Shown here: positions 9,884 to 18,877 of the stretch, one piece after another
Numbering within the stretch: position 1 is the first letter of the stretch
Layout: each line of letters starts with the position of its first letter
Assembly (NCBI GenBank): GCA_022701365.1
Contig: JAKUHH010000126.1
Location: 124,001-188,000 of the forward strand
Length of the DNA: 64,000 nt
Source: Mycocentrospora acerina
Taxonomy: Eukaryota > Ascomycota > Dothideomycetes > Pleosporales
Direction of reading: 5' to 3'
The notes under the pieces: model-generated
What the model was told of the DNA's origin: nothing
The model's input: the letters and a program-made list of their open reading frames with translations, nothing else
Database searches by the model: none
Made by a program: the position numbers and the translations under genes

Positions 9884-12800
9884 CACAGAAAGGTATGGCT
9901 GCGAAACGTGGTCTGAATTCTGTATTAGGTCTGAAGCAGGTAGGTTTGAGGCGGCCGGCGTATTTAAGATTTAGAAGCGGTTGAGAACAGTGATGTTGCG
10001 GATATGGTACGGTAGTGGAGAGTGTATGCCAGAGATGGGTTGTTGAAAATAAAGAGTATTGTGCGATTAGGCTCCAATGGAAGACAATAAATTGAACAAT
10101 AGGAAACCCAACGCTCCGGACAATGCAACAAAAGAAAATAGGAAGTGAAGAAAAAACTGGGTGAAGGAAGCTGAGATGTGAATGCGTACTTGAGAAGAAC
10201 AGCGACTGAAACAGAGAATTTACATACCGCGAGAAAGCGAGGACCATTACCAGGCCCTGTGTAAAGCACCCAATGGTACCTCAAACAGAGGCCTGTTCGA
10301 CACGATCGTTTCAACGGCGCATACGATTTCATGAGGCTCTAGGCAGGACGGGCGACCTTGGGTTCGGTGGAGGCCGAAATAGGCGCCCTGAGGTGGAGTG
10401 GGCCACTCCCGTCCAGTCGTTTGCTTGGAGCTGGGTAGGACCCAAAACAACACACTAGAACATGACCTGACTAGCAGTGACGATTATTTTGGGTCCTTTG
10501 GGCCTCGAGTGGTTGTCGTGTATTGTCTACGCGGCGGGTGTCCGCCCTGCACTCACGGTCCCACGACGATTGTGCGCAAAAAGGTCAGCTCAAACGAGCT
10601 GCCTCTCAACACGCACAATCGTCGCAGGGAAAAAGTGTTGTCGAGCGCAGGAGGGGAACACGACCTCGAGCGACGGTCGTTAGTAGAGGAAGTGCTCAAA
10701 GCTTAGAAGATGTGCGCGATGCGACGCTTTTGTAAGATTCTCGCCACAGGGGGGGGGCCTGGTCCGCTTTGCCCTGTTTTTCTTGGAGAAGCCTGACACG
10801 TCATCTGAACAATTATCAAGTTGTTGCTTGCACACTTCAACGCTGTGAACAGCGTCAACAGGATTCTATTTTCTATCACTAATTACACGGCCGCGTAGAA
10901 TAGCTATTTCTTGTGAGCGCGTGAGTTGTGTTTCTCGTTGATTACGTGCACGGCCAAGGGGATCAAAAGTGGTACGGCGTAGCGCCAGCTTCAGTCGTAC
11001 GCGACCAATCAGCCATCTCAACCTCTTCTCGGGGAGAAACAAAAGCCGGAAATGGCAGTGTTTTGCACAACTCATGTAAAAAAAAATCTACAGCGCCTAA
11101 CTGCTAGATACAGGCTGAAAATAAGTGTAGGTAACTGTTAATGTTAAGAAAAAACTGTGATACTTTTAGATTAGAATATTTATTCCGCGTTTAGACTAGA
11201 ATTACGTTCTGTCACCGTATTGAGTTTGTAGTTGTTGGCTTTCGGTCGTGACGTCCTAAGCCCCTCATTTCCTATGCTTCAATTTATGGCGCCTCTATTT
11301 TCTTTGGCCAACACACCTGGCAAGACCCTACGTAAAACTCGCTGCGACAAATGCCAAACTCTTGCAGACAGAAATTTGTACAATGTTATGTGTATTCCAG
11401 TGTGCAGATGTAAACAAGCTTTTTCGTTCTCTCCTACTTGATGTTTTTTCTTCATTTTCATCTGAAGCCATTTCGACTCGTAGTGGATCTGAGATTCAAG
11501 ACGACGACAGGTAGCAGTTCAGCAAACTACAAGTTATGGCTATCTTTCCCTACACTCAATGTATGAATATGGTTAAGTTCACCAGAACAGAATGGGGGCA
11601 CTACCACCACACGCGTCAAGCGTACCTTCTACACACCCGGCTGCGAACTCGAATAGGCAAATAGGAAGCTTCAGTACTGTGGAATCTAAAAATCCCCTTG
11701 CGCTACATACTTCCTACATCAACTCTCCTAAAGGCGCTTTTTATCACTTCCTGACCACACGTCACTCTCCCTCGCACGAGTACATTAGAAGCCACTCATC
11801 CCCTTGTTGCCTTTACTTAGGCAACTAGTACCTCGTTAGAGTGAAAGGCTGCGCCTGCGAATAGCTACGACAGAAGTTTGGTCCTTTCACCTCGACCACT
11901 CTCAAATTCTCCGACGTCCTCGTCTCACTTCTCAGTTAAATTTTCATGTTACGCTGTCCCAAAAAATTCTTCGCCTTTTCCAACTACATGTAGAACCTCT
12001 GTCTTCTTCGCAACCCTTGATCTCCAAGTTTTCTTTCCAGTGTGTGCAACGCGTTCGTTTTGTATTCAACCTCAATTCGCTCGATCATTTTGCCTCGGTT
12101 TTCTTTCCGCTCTCACACAGCTACGACGATTCTTCTGCGCTCCTCTCAACTCACCGCTTTCTCCTGTACTCCGAAATTACTGCAGCCTTGTGACCCGTTT
12201 CTTAGGCTTCTACGAGTAGAAACAATAGGCGGTTACTCGACAGACCGTATCTTCTGCCCCGCATCTTCAAACAATCACAGGCAGGCCCGGTCTCGGAGGT
12301 CTATTGATCTCAGGCATCACTACAGCTCAACTAGCGCGACAAGCAGTCATAAGTCATAAAGCTACAGGAAACTCAAGTCTCTTGTACCCAATTTCATCCA
12401 ACAGTAGGCCTCTTCATCCTCCCAATTCGAGTCGTCTCTGTTTAAGTTCACCTTGTAATCAGACTCTAACACACTTCAAGCTCCTCACTCAAGAATTTGT
12501 CATAGTCCCGTCACAATCCGAAGGTAGACTCGACCTGCCGCCAAATTTATAATTCAAGGTACGTCATTAGTGTTTCATCGAGCACCTGTCTGGGAAACAG
12601 TACGGAATTTGTGGCTGTGGCAGGACGAACCTGTTTTACCGCCAGCATCTTTGGTATAGGCAGAAGAGGGTGTGTCATTACCTCCTTTACCTCACGCTCT
12701 TAGTCACATATTCTTACCAGCCAACATGGAACGGCCGAACTAAAAATGTTATGGAAATATGGAGTGAGCAAATACTGACACAAGAAAGCAGGCTCCCTTT

Positions 12801-13058
12801 GAATATCTGTCCTCGTTATTGCCCAATCTTGGTGCTAATACGTAAACGGCACGAGGACAGCTCTTTGATCAGAGCATTCGAACTTGCCACAACCTGGCCA
12901 CCCTACCAACCTATTCAGTTCATCATAAGACTCTCGTGAATACCTCAAGTACCGGTTTATTCTAGCAAAGGGTGGCCCCATACTTCACACAAAGCCTAAA
13001 TTTTGTCATTCCGTCAGTCAACCACACCTTGGCATCCTAATACCATTGGCGATCTTCA
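9884..13058. other. Gene-poor region, about 3.2 kb
   Basis: No gene is supported here. The first 350 bp should hold the PRM1 promoter and 5' UTR. From 10250 to 10750 several overlapping short open frames exist on both strands but none looks like protein. From 11080 to 11230 the DNA is AT-rich. From about 11870 to 12480 the plus strand is CT-rich, as in fungal promoters and leaders, which fits a long promoter or spliced leader for the gene starting at 13059. No tRNA or transposon signature was seen. Confidence 0.55.
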
Positions 13059-14084
13059 ATGGGCAACCACACGAAGCCTGTCGGTGATGACCACTACCCT
13101 AGTTCTCAAACCCCACAGAATTTTACCAGTAACCAATCCCCCTCATCAGCCTCCGACAACAGCGGTGATACTCTCCACGACTCAACCGATGGTGAACGGG
13201 ACAATTCCTACAGCAGCCCGCCAAGTGTGAATGACCTCGCTTTTGGGAGTCTGGTTGTAAACGACAATGGCTCGCCTTACCAACAAGGTGGCATGAGATA
13301 TTATAATAGATCTTACCAGCGTAAAACTAAGACACATGGCCACTTTAATCAGTACGGCCAAGCTCTTCATAATCCCATACACAATGGTCGCAACTTTCAT
13401 CTTGGCAACATGTACAACAGTCGTGATCAGGGCGGAGGCGGATATGGTGTCCGCAACTCACACACATGGGTATCTCCCGAAGCGCAGGCTCATGCAGACT
13501 TTATGATTATCCGAAACTCAATGCGTCGACAATTCAAGAATGCAGAAGTCTCCAAGTGGAAGCTCAACGACTACATCGCACATCGTGAAGCCATGGCGAC
13601 TGCTGAAGCGAACAGACTTGCCAAACAAGTCAAGATGAAAGGAGAAGCTCTCTTGTTACATAATCTGACCATCTCTCCCGAAGTCCAGAATACATTGAGA
13701 AGATGGGGGCTTCCAAATGGAAATTTCGACCAGCACGGCAACTATGGCCGTATCCTTGGTGAGCAGACGATCTGGTGCCTTGATTGGATGAACGGCAAGG
13801 ATGAAGTCGCACCGTGGCCCACCGACTCTGAGATGAAATGGGAGGGTGACGATCGATCCAAGACTGGTGTCGGGCGATTTTTACCTCTTCCTCGTGAGGA
13901 AGGTCCTCCAGGCATTCCTTGGAACCAGCTCCCTGTCTTGGAGCAGTATCCCATCGATATGACTGCGCGCATTCCGACTATGGAGGATGTGTACCTCCCT
14001 GTTGACGAGATTGACGACGGAGTCAAGTACGACCTCATCAACAAACATCTGGAACAGGCCATGGATGATTTTTTGGAGATCTAG
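13059..14084 (+). CDS. Unrecognised fungal protein, 341 residues
   Basis: This single-exon gene starts at the ATG at 13059. The first roughly 130 residues are polar and disordered (Ser, Asn, Gly, Gln; SPSSASDNSGD, DQGGGGYGVRN). Residues from about 135 to the end look folded: a helical part (HADFMIIRNSMRRQFKNAE, AHREAMATAEANRLAKQVKM), then Trp/Pro-rich loops (GEQTIWCLDWMNGKDEVAPW, GRFLPLPREEGPPGIPWNQL) and an acidic helical C-terminus. There is no signal peptide, membrane segment or catalytic motif that I can name. Codon use and composition look genuinely coding, unlike the flanks. I do not recognise the family; it may be restricted to related fungi. It stands alone, with 3 kb of non-coding DNA on its left and almost 1 kb on its right. 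Confidence 0.75.
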   Translation: MGNHTKPVGDDHYPSSQTPQNFTSNQSPSSASDNSGDTLHDSTDGERDNSYSSPPSVNDLAFGSLVVNDNGSPYQQGGMRYYNRSYQRKTKTHGHFNQYGQALHNPIHNGRNFHLGNMYNSRDQGGGGYGVRNSHTWVSPEAQAHADFMIIRNSMRRQFKNAEVSKWKLNDYIAHREAMATAEANRLAKQVKMKGEALLLHNLTISPEVQNTLRRWGLPNGNFDQHGNYGRILGEQTIWCLDWMNGKDEVAPWPTDSEMKWEGDDRSKTGVGRFLPLPREEGPPGIPWNQLPVLEQYPIDMTARIPTMEDVYLPVDEIDDGVKYDLINKHLEQAMDDFLEI

Positions 14085-15025
14085 GTCCAGAGGATTACTC
14101 CAAGATTGGCTAAACACTCCCCCGAGTCATCTTCTCCGGCTTGAGCAGGCACTCACAGTCACGCATCGGTTCGGCCCGCCTATTCAACTCTCACAGTGTA
14201 TGTGACTATCAACTACTATGTCTATCACTACACGGACGATGTCCAAGTCCTACTGCTGTAAATGTTTGCATACTGGAGAAGGTGCAGGGTGTTTGTTTTC
14301 CTACTTGCTCTTAAATTTCTCTTCCTGCTCTTTCTTCCCTTGCACGAATCTTGGAATTTCTGCACACAACATACAGCTGTCCATGCAAAAGCATTCAGAT
14401 TACACTCCAACCTTTTTGGAGTTTCTGAGTCCCCGACTCAAGGTTTTGTTATGTAATAGGATATGATACGACACGGTGCGATACGATACCCCTTTGGCAT
14501 TTTCTTCCCCCCGTTACCTTCACTGTCTGACACCCTTTTGCCTCTCAGCGACTTTTTTTCAATGCACTGGAATGGAAAGGGGAATTCGGAGTCTTTTCTG
14601 TTCGTGCGTTTTCCTTGAATTTCTTGAACTACGACTTTCCATGAACTGCAAGCTATGCATGTTTTGCGTTTTGCCAGCGTTTTACATCGGCTCGCACCAT
14701 TCTGCGGGTGGCAGAGGGAGTTGGGTGATTGGTATTGAATTTACGAACAGTGGTTTCTTATTACCATTTTCTGAGGTTCGAGTGAATGAAAAAGTGAATT
14801 TACTCGGCTATTTCTTTGTAGGTGTTGTGATATAGCAAGGAGCTGTGGAATGTGGGACGACTTCTGACATCCTCTCGTAATAGCTATTCAGGGTGAGTTG
14901 GAATACTCTAAATTTATTGAAAGCTCTAATATATCAGTTAAACGACACTTTAAAAACATTTGCTAGTTTGGAAATACACTAACTGATCAAATTTGTTACA
15001 TTCTTTTCAGCACAACTACAGACAT
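14085..15025. other. Intergenic region, probably 3' UTR then AT-rich DNA
   Basis: This holds only short open frames without protein character. A run of GATACGAC/GATACGATA words is present at 14461-14490. From about 14880 the DNA becomes AT-rich and continues so into the pseudogene. Confidence 0.6.
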
Positions 15026-16375
15026 TCAGTCATAGATCGTAAACAATGTCCATCTTTCCACGCTCTCCTTAACAAAAGCCGTAAGTATCTTCAGCTTATT
15101 CTTCACCTCAATATCAATCTCCACGTCATGTCTAACAAAGAATATGTTTCCCGCACTCAATGTGTACTTTTTCCCATCCGCCTTCAACGTCCCCTTACCC
15201 TCGGCAACAACCATGATACTTGGATCACCCAGCTTATTAGTTATATCAGCTTCGCTATCTCTCACTATTAAAGCCACCATGCTGAATTTGCTGAGCGGTG
15301 GGGCATACACTTTTGTCTTTCCGTTTTTACTTCTGTCAAAGGTCTGGGCTTGAGCAGCGCTTCATTCGTATCGTCGGGGGGTGAAGGTCAGACATGAAAC
15401 GAACGTGTCGACTGAATCGCTGTCGGCCCTGGGGCAGAAGTCTATGTTGATCATGCTGTTGGATCGGGCCATGCATTTGATGATGTCGCCAGAGAGGTAG
15501 GCTTAGGTACCATACGCGGGAATGTAGATGCTGTCGCCCTCCTTGAGCTGCAGGTATTTCATCGTGATGAGCGCGACGAGTGTACCGTTTTCGGCCTTTT
15601 CAAATTGCCTGGACAGGCGGGGAATAAGTTCAGGGATGTATGTTGCGTCGCCGAATGAGTCTTTAGGGAGGTCGAGCAGGGCGTTATTTGTCTTGCAGAC
15701 GGTGTCTCTAGAGGCCTTGGGCATGAATTTTACGACATTTTTAGGTGTTTGGTCGTCAAAGGAGGGCTTTTTGATTTTCTGGACGAAGGGTTGCAAGGGA
15801 GCAAGTTTGGTTAGGCGTTCGATGTCAGCGAGAGGCTTGAAGCCGACAAAGGCTTCAAAGTTGCCAAGGGCAAGGGTGATTTTAAGCTTGCCGTTTGGGT
15901 CGGTAAATTGATAATAGCTTCTTGCGTGGAGCTCAGATGCAAGGTCTTTGTTCTGGGATGATATCAATCTGTGATTGCTTGGCTTTTCAAATGTACTGGG
16001 TACAATTGGAGAGGTAATGCCTTTGCTATTGACGGAACCTTCGGTAGATATGGGAGCTTTTTGTAAGCAAACTTTCTTGCGACATTCCTGATGAGTTCAT
16101 CAGAGTGTTTGTCGAGAACATCCAGGAGATATTCTCCTGTGGACAGAACACATCATGAGAGCCCAGGATATGTGCCCATCCACCTTTCACTTATCAGAAA
16201 TGTATCAGACTTGGCATATCAACGCGACTTACATCTCTGAATATACATTATTCTTGTCAATATTAAGTCTGTGCTAGGTGTCTTCTCGCAGAGCGTTGCC
16301 GCCAATGACTTTGAGCCCTGCTTCCCATGGGCACTTGTTGCAGGAGCATTTCAATTGTATAAATCTTTCGATCAT
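15026..16375 (-). pseudogene. Degraded mannose-6-phosphate isomerase (type I PMI) gene
   Basis: Reading leftwards from an ATG at 16375, pieces of a type I phosphomannose isomerase follow in order: a start with CNKCPWEAG (family CNNYPWGKKG); a conserved intron (donor GTAAGT, acceptor AAAG) that joins YSEM to WMGTYP; GEYLLDVLDKHSDELI; LPYLPKV.SIAKALPLQL; NKDLASELHAR; GNFEAFVGFKPLADI; DSIYIPAYGT; AYLSGDIIKCMARSN; and the C-terminal YAPPLSKF...ILTAFV. The frame is broken by stops at 16276-16274, 16155-16153, 15966-15964, 15505-15503 and 15364-15362. There is a frame shift near 15960-16000 and two compensating one-base shifts near 15320-15364. A functional enzyme interconverts fructose-6-P and mannose-6-P using zinc. 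Here the gene cannot make it, so an intact copy is expected elsewhere in the genome. Confidence 0.88.
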
Positions 16376-17286
16376 GTTAGGTATTGTTCAATGTATTTCA
16401 ATTTGGAGTCTCGATTGTTTGCTATTGAGAGATGAGGTAGATTCATCAAAGAAAGAAATGGAGCAGTCGAACTCAAGTATCGACGTGTTGTGAAATAACA
16501 CTATGGTCACAAAGACTCGACATCATAATGGGTATAGCAGAATTCATCATAAGTTGCAACATTAACGTCTCGAGTAATTGCAAGATTTTGTGGTGTTTGT
16601 GCTCATAAAATGTGATGTTGATGGTTCTGACATTTGCTTCTGGTAATATTCTCTTTTCGACGCATGTTCCTCGAAGCACTCCTCGACGTCTTGGCAGAGT
16701 CGCGTGTCACGCATTCTCATCTATCGTCAGCATTTTAGAGGCTTGGAACGCGTCTCTGTCACCAATTTCCACATGTACAAGAGGAACCAATTTAATTTTA
16801 GCACGGCAAGCTTCGGCGTAGTTCCGATAAGACATCTGAGCCAGCAATTTGAAGCCACATGAGATGCGAAACACGTCGTAGGAAGGTGGAGCGAGTATCG
16901 ATAAACAAAGAATGCCATGCAGTTGGGTGGTCACGCGAAGACAGATTCGGACGGAAATGTTGAGAATACAAAGCACACGATTCCATGCAGAGAGGAAGCG
17001 CCGCCAAACTAGGGATCTCTGTGCAGGGCTCTGTCGAGATCATCCCGCGCAGTCACGTGCCTTTAATTTGAACCCTGACCGCGAACCAGGAACCCAGATC
17101 AGCGTTCTCTAAAGCCACGAGTCGAATTCCAGTCTTCGCTCGCCTCCCTCTCACGGAGCCCAGTCGCCGCGCATTCCCCAGCATGATTTCGTAGTCGCCC
17201 GCCGCACCATTCGCTTTGCAATTGCCCAATCTGTCATCTTAGGAATATCTGGCCTGTCTCCCTGACGCTGCGCACCCTCACACACG
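16376..17286. other. Intergenic region with an unexplained minus-strand open frame
   Basis: There is no assigned gene. On the minus strand, 16976-16707 is open for 89 codons with fairly protein-like sequence (for example FKLLAQMSYRNYAEA and KLVPLVHVEIGDRDAFQ). I cannot match it to a family and it ends abruptly. It may be another decayed gene next to the isomerase pseudogene. The last 200 bp is the promoter of the GT34 gene. Confidence 0.5.
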
Positions 17287-18403
17287 ATGCATTTCGCCAT
17301 GCCTCCGCGCAAAACATCGCGTCCGCCACCGTATGCTGCGCGGAACCAAAGTTCCATATCGCTGCCGCCAGCGCTGAGAAACTTGCTACGGAGTAGATTA
17401 CGATTGGCCGTGTTCGGCGTGCTGGCCTTTATCACATTACTCTGGTTAAGAGGAGGGTCAAGCCATGGACGGACAGTGGTGAATCTGCCCAAAGTCGCCA
17501 TAGGGAGTGGCCCGCCAGTGGTCATCGTCACAGTGATAGACCCTAAAGCGGATCCAGCCTGGATAAAGAAGATCAAAGCCAACAGGAATGGATACGCAGA
17601 CCGACATGGTATATACTCCCTGTCCTCTCTCCCTCCAAGTTGGACACGACACTGATAAACTCCCTCAGGCTACCTGACCTTCTTCCCCGCCCCCTCTCAA
17701 TACCCCCTCAAAGACGCGCCCGAATCCTGGGCTCGTGTCCCTGCCCTCCGTCACGCAATGACGCTCTACCCTGGTTCGACCTTCTTCTGGTACCTCGACT
17801 CCACAGCTTTGATCATGACGCCCGCCCTCTCCCTCGAATCTCACATCCTCACACCTACACGACTCGAAAAGTTGATGATTACAGACGCGCCTGTCGTGCC
17901 CCCCGACAGCGTCATCAAGACCTTTGGCAACATCAAGGGCGACCGCATTGACCTGGTCGTCACGCAGGACAAGGACGGCTTGGCGCCGAGTAGTTTCATC
18001 GTGCGCAACGGCGAGTGGGCAAAGTACTTTCTGGACGCGTGGTTTGATCCAATCTACCGCAGCTACAACTTCCAAAAGGCAGAGGGCCACGCATTGGAAC
18101 ACATTGTGCAGTACGTCTCCTCGCCCTCCTTTTCTCCTCTTCCCATTCCTCAACAAATCAGATCCCACTCGGAAAGAACAAACTGCTAACATACTTTTTC
18201 CCTCCAGATGGCACGGCACCATCCTCGCCAAACTCGCCCTCATCCCGCAAAACATCCTCAACGCGTACACATCTGGTCCCACGGGCGAAGACGGGAAATT
18301 CAGCAAAGGAAATTTCATCGCGACGTTCCATGGATGCGACAAGGACGGCAGGGACTGCATCAAGGAGATGCAGCCGTATTTTGATGTTTTGGACACGGCT
18401 TAG
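17287..18403 (+). CDS. GT34 alpha-1,6-mannosyltransferase (Mnn10/Mnn11 type)
   Basis: Three exons, 17287-17608, 17669-18110 and 18208-18403, give 319 residues (introns 60 and 97 nt; donors GTATAT and GTACGT, acceptors CAG, branch GCTAAC in the second). It is a type II membrane protein: short basic cytosolic N-terminus, a signal anchor at about residues 39-54, then a lumenal GT34 domain with VVIVTVIDP, NRNGYADRHGY, ESWARVPALRHAM and WYLDSTALIM near 148-156. The C-terminus has FIATFHGC. Such proteins act in the Golgi mannan polymerase complex that elongates alpha-1,6-mannan on N-glycans. The usual metal-binding Asp-x-Asp position reads Asp-Ser-Thr, so catalytic competence is uncertain. Mnn11-like is my preference over Mnn10. 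It is convergent with GEP3. Confidence 0.86.
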
Positions 18404-18877
18404 ACGGACGAATAGACTGCATGGGACGGTAACGCAATGCAATGCAATGCAAGGCATAGATGAGACGAAGACGAAGAAGAAGGGGTGATTGGTGTGTTTT
18501 TTTTTCTTAAGGGGCGAATGGCGTTGGAAACTGGCATGAAAGAGGGGGAAGGGAAACGGTAGGGAAGGGGAAGGGGGGCACGTATGCGCATCTGGTACGA
18601 CTGATTGCCATGACGGTGTGTCATGGAATGGCATGTTATCAGGATAACAACAGATTGAGAGAAGTTGCGCCGCGAACAAAGTGTGGAGAATAGTTGTTTG
18701 TTTTTCGTTTCGTTTCGTTTCTTCTCCATCTCCTTCTCTTTCTTTCTTTCTTTCTTTCTTCCTTTCTTTCTCATACACCCATGTACAAAGATGATATACA
18801 CTTTTTTTTTCTCTTCTCTTCCTCTCTACAGCTTCAATGCCTTTTATCCCCCTCCATGCGGGACAGACTAATTGAGT
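18404..18877. other. Convergent 3' intergenic region
   Basis: Between the stops of the GT34 gene and GEP3 lie 474 bp with no gene. They contain an ATGCA repeat at about 18435-18452, a G-rich stretch at 18540-18590 and a TTTC run at 18735-18771. Confidence 0.65.
18735..18771. repeat. TTTC tetranucleotide microsatellite
   Basis: A slightly interrupted TTTC/TTCC run lies between convergent genes. The same motif, inverted, occurs in the DPH3 intron at 49285-49322. Confidence 0.9.

Noticed and set aside
10247..10735. Overlapping open frames on both strands that might be a small gene
   Set aside because: Lengths are below 105 codons, no start or splice context stands out, and composition is not protein-like.
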